From: a virus
IMG/VR virus record: IMGVR_UViG_3300017744_000207
Span: 1-20,276 of that record
Length of the DNA: 20,276 bases
Direction: 5' to 3' (one strand)
Position 1 is the stretch's first letter, and each line of letters opens with the position of its first letter. The position numbers and the translations under genes are program-made. Shown in pieces: positions 1-6,392 of this stretch. A model generated the notes under the pieces. The model searched no databases and was not told the DNA's origin. It saw only the letters and a program-made list of their open reading frames with translations.

Positions 1-1
1 T

Positions 2-1543
2 CAAGGCACAGCAATCAGCACTGCCCGCCCTGATTTTAATGCTGACACAGTCGCTATCTTTGAAAACGATTCCAACTGCTCAATTCAAATCCTCACAAAA
101 GATGCCAGCGCAATCGCTGAAATTAATATGGGCGGAATCGGTGAAGACCGAGAAGGCAATCTTCGATACATCGCTAGTGAGCAAAAAATGGAGCTGGGAC
201 CGCGAAACGCTAGCAGCAAAATGGGGCTGTATACTGCAGGCAGTCAGCGAATACACATTGATGCTTCAGGTAATACATCAGTCGGTGCGTCCACTCCTAA
301 GCACTTGTTCCACGTTCAAGATGGCGACCTTGGCATTGTCACAAACTCAGCCGATACTGTAGCGAAAAGCTTAATATTGGCCAAATCCCGAAATAATACA
401 GACGGCAATCATACGGTTGTTAACAATGACGACAGTTTAGGAACAATTAAATTTACGGGCAGCGACGGAGACAGCTTTCAAGAAGCCGGTCAAATTGAGA
501 TTAACGTCGACGGTACACCCGGCGGAGTTTTCGGGGTCTCAACTAGCTTTAGCGGCGGCGTTGGCGCAGGATATTCAACTGGATCAGGAGTGGCCACAAC
601 CACGACCGGTGGAACTGGCAGCGGCGCAACGGTAAATATTAACGAAGTAAACGGAAGCGGGGCCATCACTTCGTTATCTGTTAACGCTAAGGGTTCAGGC
701 TATGATACCGGCGACACGTTTACTGTAAACGGCGGAAGCTCTTTAGCGACTTGTACCGTGATTAGTGGTGTGCCTGGGGAATTAACATTAAGCACAACAC
801 CAGGATCGTCCGCACATATACACGGCGCAAGCGGTGGACCCGTTGCTCGTTTACGTATGGACCATCAAGGCGTTGTCTACTCTGGTGGAGATACAGCGTC
901 TCTTTGGAACTTTCAAAGATACTTAGGCTCAAGCCCTACAAGTTACGCGGAGATTCGCACTGAATCAGCTGGTTTTTCTTTGCACTCAATGTACCAGGGC
1001 AATAATAGTGAAATTAGCTTTTTGTATAATTATGTAGAACGCTACAACTTAACAAGCGCGGCGGGTTTTCAGATTTTTAACGGTTATGCGGTGCCAGGGT
1101 CTAGCGTTGCAAATGGCGTGATTCTTTATTCAGAGGACGTGAACCAAAACCCCGGCAGCGGCGCAGCCGATTACGCTGAGCTTAAAGTAAGAGATGAAAT
1201 AGGAAACATTACTACGTTATCACCTCACAACTTTTCAGTGGCTGAACGTTCGGACCCTATGGCTTGGTCCCATTATGGGAAAAACCCGTTCGTAGGTAAA
1301 GAAATCAACGTTGATATGATGGCGGTTATTAAAGCAGTTGAACAGCTATCAGGGCAAAGTTTTATTCAAGAACGTGACCTTGACCCGTCTGAGTGTCGAG
1401 ACTGGGACACAGAAGAGCTGGCAAGAGTCGGTAAGTCTCAGGAGGCAATTGACGAGTGGGAGCTTAAGAGCGACGAAGACAAGAGCAAAATACCACGGCC
1501 TGAGCTTTACGTAGCGCAACCAAAGCCGGACTGGATGAACTGA
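2..1543 (+). CDS. Tail fibre / receptor-binding structural protein, 5' end outside the window
   Basis: The frame is open from base 2, so the gene begins left of the window; an internal ATG at 128 gives 471 residues, but the coding pattern continues upstream of it (513 residues in total). The first third has the fibre-type pattern of short beta repeats (IHIDASGNTSVG followed by HLFHVQDGDL), known from phage fibres and trimeric stalks. Around residues 200-250 there is a Gly/Ser/Thr-rich block with GSGYDTGDTFTV, a repeat common in marine phage fibres. The C-terminal part (VRDEIGNITTLSPHNFS, then an acidic helical tail) resembles the end module of marine phage fibres; no peptidase S74 chaperone motif is seen. 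Role inferred: host recognition at the virion tail. It is the first of a rightward run, and the next gene starts one base after its stop. Confidence 0.75.
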   Translation, partial: QGTAISTARPDFNADTVAIFENDSNCSIQILTKDASAIAEINMGGIGEDREGNLRYIASEQKMELGPRNASSKMGLYTAGSQRIHIDASGNTSVGASTPKHLFHVQDGDLGIVTNSADTVAKSLILAKSRNNTDGNHTVVNNDDSLGTIKFTGSDGDSFQEAGQIEINVDGTPGGVFGVSTSFSGGVGAGYSTGSGVATTTTGGTGSGATVNINEVNGSGAITSLSVNAKGSGYDTGDTFTVNGGSSLATCTVISGVPGELTLSTTPGSSAHIHGASGGPVARLRMDHQGVVYSGGDTASLWNFQRYLGSSPTSYAEIRTESAGFSLHSMYQGNNSEISFLYNYVERYNLTSAAGFQIFNGYAVPGSSVANGVILYSEDVNQNPGSGAADYAELKVRDEIGNITTLSPHNFSVAERSDPMAWSHYGKNPFVGKEINVDMMAVIKAVEQLSGQSFIQERDLDPSECRDWDTEELARVGKSQEAIDEWELKSDEDKSKIPRPELYVAQPKPDWMN

Positions 1544-1544
1544 C

Positions 1545-1832
1545 GTGGAAGATGTACTGCTCCAGAGTGGAGGTACGGCAGGTCTTATCGCTGCACTTTG
1601 GGGCATTGCTGCTGCTATTAAAAACCACAAAGCGAAAGCCAACGGGGGCACTACTTACACAAGGATTACTATCCTTGAAAATAAAGTAGGTGAGCTACAA
1701 CAAGAGGTTGAAAACCTTAGAGATAAACTTGGAAAAACTCACAGAGATTTATGTGAGTTTAGAGAAGAGTTTAGAATATATCTTGCGAAACTTGAAACAC
1801 GCGAAGAGATGCGTAGAGAGATGTCAAAATGA
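1545..1832 (+). CDS. Small membrane-anchored coiled-coil protein, possible lysis accessory
   Basis: Starts with GTG one base after the fibre stop codon, which suggests translational coupling; the ribosome site is weak. The 95 residues have an Ala/Gly-rich hydrophobic stretch at about residues 9-26 and then a long charged helix (about 44-95) with heptad-like spacing (ILENKVGELQQEVENLRDKL). The layout of an N-terminal membrane anchor plus coiled coil is that of an inner-membrane spanin (Rz-like) or of a holin accessory protein. It overlaps the holin-like gene by four bases (ATGA). Function is inferred from architecture and position only; no family was recognised with certainty. It could also be a virion-associated small protein. 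Confidence 0.6.
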   Translation: MEDVLLQSGGTAGLIAALWGIAAAIKNHKAKANGGTTYTRITILENKVGELQQEVENLRDKLGKTHRDLCEFREEFRIYLAKLETREEMRREMSK

Positions 1833-2062
1833 AACCGGGAATTAAAACAACTGAATTTATTATTAGCTTGGTTGGTATGATTGGTGGGGTGGTTCTCGCT
1901 AGTATTGAGGGTAATCAGTGGACTCAAATGATTGGTGCGGTTTTAGCTGCTGTGTGTGGCGGGAGCTACACGATGGGTCGAAGCATCGTTAAAGGCAAAG
2001 AAGCTACGGGTGCTGCACAAGTAGAGGCTGCTAGGCAACTGGCAAAAAAGCAGGCTCAGTAG
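1829..2062 (+). CDS. Holin-like two-helix membrane protein
   Basis: 77 residues with two hydrophobic segments (about 11-26 and 33-50) separated by a short turn, a positively charged region (GRSIVKGKEA) and an Ala/Lys/Gln-rich cytoplasmic tail. Small size, two membrane helices, and position ahead of a putative cell wall enzyme fit a holin, which would form lesions in the inner membrane at the end of infection. The start overlaps the preceding stop in ATGA. Close to the end the codons GCA AAA AAG contain the heptamer A_AAA_AAG (2044-2050), four codons before the TAG stop; see the separate entry, because the next ORF is open in the -1 frame through this site. Confidence 0.65.
   Translation: MKPGIKTTEFIISLVGMIGGVVLASIEGNQWTQMIGAVLAAVCGGSYTMGRSIVKGKEATGAAQVEAARQLAKKQAQ
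2044..2050 (+). promoter_or_regulatory. Candidate -1 ribosomal frameshift site A_AAA_AAG
   Basis: In the reading frame of the holin-like gene the codons are GCA AAA AAG, so the heptamer is correctly phased as X_XXY_YYZ; A_AAA_AAG is the slippery sequence of E. coli dnaX. A slip would read on through the downstream ORF to the TAA at 2287-2289, giving about 153 residues instead of 77. A weak AGG lies eight bases upstream; no convincing downstream hairpin was found. Confidence 0.35.
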
Positions 2063-2085
2063 CAGGTGAAAGTTTAATCAAGCGT

Positions 2086-2289
2086 GTGGATCTCGGACTT
2101 AAAAAGGTCGGTAGTTTATCGCCGGGTTCGGGACTGTTCAAACTTGCTGCTGGCTTTAACAATGATGGGGGTCGGATTGACGGCCTGCTTGAGCATAGAG
2201 TTAGCGAAGAGGTGTCTATATTTGCCTCTGCTAACATTGATACACATAGACAATGGGAAGCTATGACTGGAATAAAAATAGAATGGTAA
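2086..2289 (+). CDS. Unknown protein with outer-membrane-like C terminus; possibly the frameshifted extension of the holin
   Basis: The first possible start is GTG at 2086, giving 67 residues, but the frame is open back to 2035 and the residues before the GTG (SVAGESLIKR) look like part of the same protein. No normal start codon exists between 2035 and 2086, and the best ribosome site (AGGTGA at 2064-2069) is too far from the GTG. This leaves a non-canonical start, or a -1 shift from the preceding gene at 2044-2050. The protein has alternating hydrophobic/polar residues (LFKLAAGFN, VSIFASANI) and ends in GIKIEW; an amphipathic last strand ending in an aromatic residue recalls the beta-signal of outer membrane proteins. 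No family recognised. An overlapping ORF in another frame from 2084 lacks these features. Confidence 0.5.
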   Translation: MDLGLKKVGSLSPGSGLFKLAAGFNNDGGRIDGLLEHRVSEEVSIFASANIDTHRQWEAMTGIKIEW

Positions 2290-2301
2290 GGAATATTAAT
2301 A

Positions 2302-2895
2302 ATGAAGCCCCTAATATTAGAGCATATCGAGGCTCAGGGTCATAAGGTATTCGATAGCGATAACTATGATTTAAACTTATTTGGTATTAGAGTTGGTAGA
2401 GACTCTAATAAGTTTGATGACGTTATTGGTTGCGCATATAAAGACGAGGGAGCTTGGCGCGTAGAGCAATGGCGGGCCACTACTGACCCTGGTTATTACC
2501 ATCTTGAAAACCCACATAACTTAAAAGGCACCGCAATATTAGTCCCTGGCCAATACCGGGGAGTTTGGTCACTAGACTACCACCAAGGAAAGACTCTAGC
2601 GTTGTGCCAGCGTAATGGCGAAGTCAAAGTCTATCGAGATGCAAATCGAGATAGAATATTAAACATGAATACAGATACAATTTCAGAAGGGTTCTATGGA
2701 ATTAACATACACCAAGCTGGAAAGATTTCTTCTAGGGTAGACCGGTGGTCTGCTGGTTGTCAGGTCTTAGCAAGACAGACTGATTTTGATAGGTTGATGT
2801 TTCTTTGTAAGAGACAAATTGAAATACACGGGTGGGATAAGTTCACCTACACACTTCTCGACGTGAGCGAGTTAAATAACAAAAGGTTTGTATGA
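2302..2895 (+). CDS. Putative cell wall enzyme with L,D-transpeptidase-like motif (candidate endolysin)
   Basis: 197 residues, start ATG 12 bases after the previous stop with AAGGAA ahead of it. Near the C-terminal third are GINIH (His137) and, 13 residues later, WSAGCQVL (Cys153). The pattern His ... Ser-x-Gly-Cys is that of the YkuD-type L,D-transpeptidase active site, whose Cys attacks the peptidoglycan stem peptide; related WSAGCQ proteins occur in phage genomes. No signal peptide is evident, so release would depend on the holin two genes upstream. Position in the lysis block supports a role in cell wall degradation or modification, but the substrate and even hydrolase versus transpeptidase activity are inferred. 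No lysozyme or amidase motif is visible. Confidence 0.55.
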   Translation: MKPLILEHIEAQGHKVFDSDNYDLNLFGIRVGRDSNKFDDVIGCAYKDEGAWRVEQWRATTDPGYYHLENPHNLKGTAILVPGQYRGVWSLDYHQGKTLALCQRNGEVKVYRDANRDRILNMNTDTISEGFYGINIHQAGKISSRVDRWSAGCQVLARQTDFDRLMFLCKRQIEIHGWDKFTYTLLDVSELNNKRFV

Positions 2896-2912
2896 GTAGA
2901 TAGTAGGTTAAT

Positions 2913-3659
2913 ATGAATAAGCGTAACAAGGTTCAGAAGATATTCTTCGTCCCCGACGCGCATGTGCCGTATCATGATAATAAAGCCTTTAAGCTAGTCC
3001 TTAAAGCAATTAAAAAATTTGCCCCTGATACCCTGGTCGTTCTTGGAGACTTTGCAGATTTCTATTCTGTAAGCTCCCACGATAAATCCCCCGATCGTCG
3101 TATATTATTAAATGATGAAATTAAAGCTGTTAGAAAAGCGCTCTCATCTATTGAGAAGCTTAACGTCCCCCGAAAGATTTTTATTTCTGGTAACCATGAG
3201 AACAGGCTTGAAAGATATATAACAACTAAGTCTCCCGAGTTGTTTGGTTTAATGTCTATCCCTGAGTTGTTTCAACTTGAGAACAACGGTTGGGAGTATG
3301 TCCCTTATAAGAAGCATGTAATGTTGGGAAGGTTGGCCATCTCTCATGACTATGGGTCAGCTGGACAATCTGCCCATAGAACAGCAGCAACCAAGCTAGG
3401 TTCCTCTGTAGTCATTGGCCACACACACCGTTCTGCAATGTTCGCTCGCAATACTGTAGACGGGAAGCTGATGATGTCTGCCATGTTTGGGTGGCTCGGA
3501 GATCTTACCCAGATTGATTACATGCACCAAGCCTCAGTCACTACTGATTGGATCACTGGTTTTGGCGTTGGCTACAAGCTTCAAGATGGGACAGTGATTC
3601 TTAACTCAATCCCAATTGTAAATAACTCATGCATTCTTGAAGGGGAGATTATTAAATGA
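2913..3659 (+). CDS. Calcineurin-like metallophosphoesterase
   Basis: 248 residues carrying the whole metal-binding signature of the calcineurin-like phosphoesterase family in order: DAH (Asp15, His17), GDFAD (Asp46), GNHEN (Asn94, His95), SHD (His145) and GHTH (His170, His172). These residues bind two metal ions that activate water for phosphoester cleavage. In phages such enzymes act on nucleic acid ends, cyclic nucleotides or phosphoproteins; the sequence does not tell which. No signal peptide or membrane segment, so it is cytoplasmic. The stop overlaps the next start (ATGA at 3656). Fold and metal site are secure; the substrate is unknown. Confidence 0.85.
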   Translation: MNKRNKVQKIFFVPDAHVPYHDNKAFKLVLKAIKKFAPDTLVVLGDFADFYSVSSHDKSPDRRILLNDEIKAVRKALSSIEKLNVPRKIFISGNHENRLERYITTKSPELFGLMSIPELFQLENNGWEYVPYKKHVMLGRLAISHDYGSAGQSAHRTAATKLGSSVVIGHTHRSAMFARNTVDGKLMMSAMFGWLGDLTQIDYMHQASVTTDWITGFGVGYKLQDGTVILNSIPIVNNSCILEGEIIK

Positions 3660-4009
3660 AAGTTTATTTTAACAAGGATAAGAAACCCTTAAAGAAAAAG
3701 CCAAGTAAAAGAGTTAGACGAAAGAAGTTACCCCCAAGCATACAGATTGGTAGTCATAATATAATTGTTATCCGTAAAGAGCTTGATGACTGCTTTGGTT
3801 ACTTTGATCCTAACAAACTTGAGATCGCTATCGGAGCCAGCGTGGATGATACCTTGGCCTGGGAAACCTTATGGCATGAAGTTATTGAAGCTATCAATTT
3901 TTTCTCTGAAGCAGATATGGAACACAAAAGTATTCAAGTTTTTGGGCTATTGCTTCACCAAGTAATTGATTCTATTTATTCTAAAAAGCCAGTTAGTTCA
4001 GGTAAGTAG
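3656..4009 (+). CDS. Basic small protein with HEVIE motif, possible metalloprotein
   Basis: 117 residues; the first 26 are strongly basic (KKPLKKKPSKRVRRKK), followed by a compact domain. Residues WHEVIEAINFF contain HExxE rather than the HExxH of zincin proteases, with a second His in the helix LLLHQVIDSI. Small phage proteins with a similar HE(V/I)(L/I)EAxN helix are common next to other late or accessory genes and have no established function; a metal site is plausible, a protease activity is not shown. It is translationally coupled to the metallophosphoesterase by the four-base overlap. Confidence 0.55.
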   Translation: MKVYFNKDKKPLKKKPSKRVRRKKLPPSIQIGSHNIIVIRKELDDCFGYFDPNKLEIAIGASVDDTLAWETLWHEVIEAINFFSEADMEHKSIQVFGLLLHQVIDSIYSKKPVSSGK

Positions 4010-4018
4010 AGGGTTAAC

Positions 4019-4432
4019 ATGAGAAAGCTTCGAGATGTTGTTGAAACAAAATCTACAAGAGATATGAAGTGGGTAGCTTCAGGTGTTTATACGCCTGATA
4101 TTAAAGATACCCCTAAGCAAACTAAGTTTCCAAAACTAATATCAATATTAATACCAATATTCCTTTGCCTGAGCTGCACGGATTGTACATCAACTAAAGG
4201 TGTTACCTTTCTTGATGCGTGTACTGAAGAGTGGGTTCACGGTGAAATGACAGGCACAACAATAGGCATGGCTCCTTTAGTTTTGTATGAAGGTAGGACA
4301 TATGTTCTTGGTCCAAACTCAACTCATGCTTGGGGTTGGCATTGTTATCACTTGTACCCTAGAGGGTTGAGTAAAAGTTATTATGTACCCGAACCTGAAG
4401 TGCAAAAGAAAGATGTTAAAGATTCTATATAG
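4019..4432 (+). CDS. Unknown single-span membrane or lipid-anchored protein
   Basis: 137 residues, start ATG preceded by AGAGGG at a good distance. After a 38-residue polar N terminus comes a hydrophobic segment (LISILIPIFLCL, about residues 41-52) followed by SCTDC, which is lipobox-like, and a Cys/Trp-rich C-terminal part ending in a charged tail. The long N terminus is unusual for a cleaved signal peptide; an internal ATG at residue 16 would give a shorter one but has a poor ribosome site. It is the last gene of the rightward block. A role in the envelope (outer-membrane spanin-like or exclusion) is conceivable but not shown. Confidence 0.5.
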   Translation: MRKLRDVVETKSTRDMKWVASGVYTPDIKDTPKQTKFPKLISILIPIFLCLSCTDCTSTKGVTFLDACTEEWVHGEMTGTTIGMAPLVLYEGRTYVLGPNSTHAWGWHCYHLYPRGLSKSYYVPEPEVQKKDVKDSI

Positions 4433-4435
4433 GTA

Positions 4436-4450
4436 GGGTGGGGGGCACCC
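4436..4450 (+). other. Small hairpin before the convergent terminator
   Basis: GGGTG and CACCC flank five G residues directly behind the stop codon of the last rightward gene. Five base pairs with a five-base loop; it may help the larger hairpin that follows. Confidence 0.3.
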
Positions 4451-4451
4451 G

Positions 4452-4495
4452 CTAGGGGAGGGGGAATTAATTAGGTCTTCAAGCCCCTCCCCTAG
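4452..4495. terminator. Bidirectional terminator between convergent gene blocks
   Basis: CTAGGGGAGGGG (4452-4463) and CCCCTCCCCTAG (4484-4495) form a perfect 12-bp stem with a 20-base loop, followed by TTCTT. It sits exactly where the rightward genes meet the leftward genes, so it could stop transcription from both sides. The T tract is short on both strands, so efficiency is uncertain. Confidence 0.7.
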
Positions 4496-4498
4496 TTC

Positions 4499-5230
4499 TT
4501 ATGCGTAACTATGAGAAGGTTTAAACTTTATCTGGTTGCTTGATTGGATTCTGTTTGCTAACAGGTGAGTGCTGCGTGTTTCCCGTGAAACACTATTCTT
4601 GGTACACACTGATAAACTCACCAAGGCTATAATCTCAAGTAAGATTGAGAGATATACATAGGCAAACAATCGTATCTTATTGGACGACACGCCTGTAACT
4701 CTGGCAAGGCCAGCGAACATAGGGGAACCCATCTCTTCGGGCGGGTTCCTCTCAAGCAAATCTAGATCTACTGCAATCTGACTAAGGTTATTCTCCCTCT
4801 TCAAGATATCTGATCTTAGATTCTTAGCGGCTGTGATCCTGTTGTACCCTTCATACTGAGCTGCCACTTGCATGTCAGCAGTGTTCATCTGTAAAAGCCT
4901 ATCTCTTTTAGATTGAAGCTGCTGATAAACCTCAGTCCTCTCAATGGCCCTGGCTTGAGAAGTCCTATCCGACTCCACGAAGAACCCAAGACTTGCCATC
5001 ATAGACACCGCAGTACACGCAGCGGATATCGCAAACAACCCAACCCTTTTGGCACCTATGCTATAGATAGCCATTAAACCAAAACCAAGCTGGGCTAAGT
5101 CATTGATAAGTCCAAGAACAGTTGCCTCTATATTGTTCCCATCTAAAGCCCAACAAAATCTGATAGTTAACCAGCACTTTAGAATGATTGCGAGTGTGCA
5201 GATAAAATAAAATATTGATTTGTTTTTCAT
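4499..5230 (-). CDS. Coiled-coil membrane protein, unknown function
   Basis: Start ATG at 5230 has GGGGAA ahead of it; a TTG nine codons upstream is possible but less likely. The 243 residues show about three hydrophobic segments in the first 95 residues (IFYFICTLAIILKCW, LAQLGFGLMAIYS, LFAISAACTAVSMMASLGFF), then about 95 residues of charged helix (SDRTSQARAIERTEVYQQL and on), and a last segment (YVYLSILLEIIALVSL) before a basic tail. This multi-span membrane plus central coiled-coil layout is seen in proteins of unknown role from phages and conjugative elements. It is the last leftward gene, next to the convergent terminator and separated from its neighbour by a hairpin and a palindrome, so it may be regulated separately. 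Superinfection exclusion or membrane takeover is a guess. Confidence 0.6.
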   Translation of the reverse strand: MKNKSIFYFICTLAIILKCWLTIRFCWALDGNNIEATVLGLINDLAQLGFGLMAIYSIGAKRVGLFAISAACTAVSMMASLGFFVESDRTSQARAIERTEVYQQLQSKRDRLLQMNTADMQVAAQYEGYNRITAAKNLRSDILKRENNLSQIAVDLDLLERNPPEEMGSPMFAGLARVTGVSSNKIRLFAYVYLSILLEIIALVSLSVCTKNSVSRETRSTHLLANRIQSSNQIKFKPSHSYA

Positions 5231-5258
5231 TATTATTCCCCGGTTGTGTTTTCCCAAG

Positions 5259-5274
5259 TGTCAATATTTTGACA
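5259..5274. promoter_or_regulatory. Palindrome TGTCAA-N4-TTGACA, possible regulatory site
   Basis: A perfect 6-bp inverted repeat spaced by four bases, lying in the gap upstream of the coiled-coil membrane gene. Each arm reads TTGACA on one strand, the consensus -35 hexamer, but no good -10 box lies 16-18 bases on in either direction. It may be a protein-binding site rather than a promoter. Confidence 0.35.
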
Positions 5275-5276
5275 GT

Positions 5277-5296
5277 GCCCCGTCCGAAGACGGGGC
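5277..5296 (-). terminator. UUCG-tetraloop hairpin after the small helical gene
   Basis: On the leftward strand GCCCCGTC and GACGGGGC form a perfect 8-bp stem closed by the very stable C(UUCG)G tetraloop, five bases past the stop of the gene at 5302. No U tract follows, so it may be a weak terminator, an RNA processing or stability element. Confidence 0.55.
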
Positions 5297-5301
5297 TAAT
5301 A

Positions 5302-5487
5302 TCATTTGGATTCTTTAATCTTTTGAATCCTGGCTTGAACCATAGCGTCTGCCATTTCATAAGCTTGCGCCGCTAACTTTTCAGCTTTATCAAATCTCAT
5401 TCTTGATTCACCTGCTACGAGACCTTGAACAATTGCCAAAGCAAATTCATCTCTCATAGTTTTTCGCGGTGTCTTACTTACTGCCAT
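5302..5487 (-). CDS. Small helical phage protein, unknown function
   Basis: 61 residues from the ATG at 5487, chosen because GGAG stands seven bases ahead; ATGs at 5490 and 5499 are in frame but badly placed. The pattern MRDEFALAIVQGLVAG ... AEKLAAQAYEMADAMVQAR is that of a widespread family of small, all-helical phage proteins found near replication genes, with no known biochemical role. It overlaps the end of the resolvase-like gene by 14 bases, so the two are probably translated together. Confidence 0.65.
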   Translation of the reverse strand: MAVSKTPRKTMRDEFALAIVQGLVAGESRMRFDKAEKLAAQAYEMADAMVQARIQKIKESK

Positions 5488-5824
5488 CATATTCTCCATA
5501 AGCTAGTTTAAGGATTTCAACAAAATCCGTTAGTCTCATTGTAGCTGTTGCTGGTTCTCTATCCCATTTGCAAATCGCTACACACTTCTTATCAGAGCCA
5601 TTGGTTGAGCTTGCTTCTTCTGCTTGCTCAAGTGCGGCTTTGATGTTCGGTCGTTTACCGACCTTGCACTCTACCCATATCTTGGGACAATCAACATCTG
5701 CTCTGGTGTCACCCGAAAAGCATTGGCCTGAACTTCTAATTGTCTTTGGTCCAAACACTTGCTTAAGAACATTTGCGATCTCCCTTTCAAAGCGAGCGCC
5801 TTTCTCTCTTTGATACTTACCCAT
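5474..5824 (-). CDS. PD-(D/E)XK nuclease, Holliday junction resolvase-like
   Basis: 116 residues from ATG at 5824 (MGKYQREKGARFER), the start typical of the family; a GTG six codons upstream is possible. Visible active-site elements: Glu in FEREIA near the N terminus, Asp in TRADVD, and the ECK triad in WVECKVG, giving E ... D ... ExK as in archaeal Hjc-type resolvases and related phage nucleases. The SSG turn (IRSSGQCFSGD) before the Asp also fits. The enzyme would cut branched DNA made during replication and recombination, in keeping with the Sak4-like ATPase and the Cas4-like nuclease further upstream in the same transcription unit. The start follows the preceding stop by two bases. Confidence 0.7.
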   Translation of the reverse strand: MGKYQREKGARFEREIANVLKQVFGPKTIRSSGQCFSGDTRADVDCPKIWVECKVGKRPNIKAALEQAEEASSTNGSDKKCVAICKWDREPATATMRLTDFVEILKLAYGEYDGSK

Positions 5825-5826
5825 AA

Positions 5827-6159
5827 TTAAAGTAACCCACACTTAACCCACAAAGGTTTGAGAACAAACCAATCGAAGATAGTGTAGATAGATTTACTTT
5901 CTCCTTTCGCTGCGGATAGTCTACGTTCAAGAGGTTTAAGCGACCTCTTAATAGATTTCAAATCTTTAATAACCTGTGTGTAACAGTTATAAAATTCAGT
6001 GGCATTCATAATACCAAGATTATCAACTCTCTTATCTTCGATAAGTTCCTGACTCTTATAGGATGATGCTATTTGAGCTATGTGTTTAATATCATCTTCC
6101 AAGCCTGTTAATAAATCTTCGATAATTTCTAAGTCTTGTTCCATAACAGTGTATTTCAT
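5827..6159 (-). CDS. Unknown helical protein
   Basis: 110 residues, start ATG with GGGGG five bases ahead. Mostly charged helix with heptad-like spacing (LEIIEDLLTGLEDDIKHIAQI; LKSIKRSLKPLERRL), then an aromatic C terminus (IFDWFVLKPLWVKC). No known motif. It lies between a zinc-ribbon gene and the resolvase-like gene with only a few bases on either side, so it belongs to the same operon. Confidence 0.55.
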   Translation of the reverse strand: MKYTVMEQDLEIIEDLLTGLEDDIKHIAQIASSYKSQELIEDKRVDNLGIMNATEFYNCYTQVIKDLKSIKRSLKPLERRLSAAKGESKSIYTIFDWFVLKPLWVKCGLL

Positions 6160-6167
6160 GTGACCCC

Positions 6168-6371
6168 CTAACTATTCCTGGTACCCTTTTTTTCATATGC
6201 TGTATCTCCCCAACTCTTTAGAAGCCTTAATGTGTAAGCTTCTTTAGGTAGTGGGTTTTTACAGCTTTCGCAAAGCCAGTAATCTCTACCGTGGATTGTT
6301 TCAAGTGATAAGTTATTTGTTATACATATACAATTTTGACAGTATGACGTGTCAGTCTTCTCCGTCGTCAT
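6168..6371 (-). CDS. Small zinc-ribbon protein
   Basis: 67 residues, start ATG with a strong GGAGGGGG just ahead. Two CxxC pairs (Cys11/Cys14 and Cys34/Cys37) about 20 residues apart, in the contexts YCQNCI and LCESCK, make a four-cysteine zinc ribbon; the tail is basic. Such proteins bind nucleic acid or other proteins; in phages they are often early regulators. It follows the DNA polymerase gene and is in the same direction. Role beyond zinc binding is unknown. Confidence 0.6.
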   Translation of the reverse strand: MTTEKTDTSYCQNCICITNNLSLETIHGRDYWLCESCKNPLPKEAYTLRLLKSWGDTAYEKKGTRNS

Positions 6372-6392
6372 TCCCCCTCCAGGACATTATTA

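Noticed and set aside
39-362. Rightward ORF of 107 codons at the left edge
   Set aside because: It lies in another frame inside the fibre gene, whose frame is open through the whole edge region and has the clear fibre pattern.
2051-2110. Stimulatory hairpin after the A_AAA_AAG heptamer
   Set aside because: No stem of more than four or five pairs at the usual 5-8 base spacing was found by eye; a folding calculation could change this.
2084-2266. ORF of 60 codons starting two bases before the OMP-like ORF
   Set aside because: Cys- and Leu-rich product without family pattern; the frame at 2086 has the more protein-like sequence and a longer open stretch upstream.
3886-3915. Zinc protease reading of the HEVIE motif
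   Set aside because: The motif has Glu where zincins need the second His, so protease activity is not supported.
5231-5274. Promoter for the coiled-coil membrane gene using TTGACA at 5264-5259
   Set aside because: The -35 box is perfect but the nearest AT-rich -10-like bases are about 21 bases away, so it was recorded only as a palindrome.
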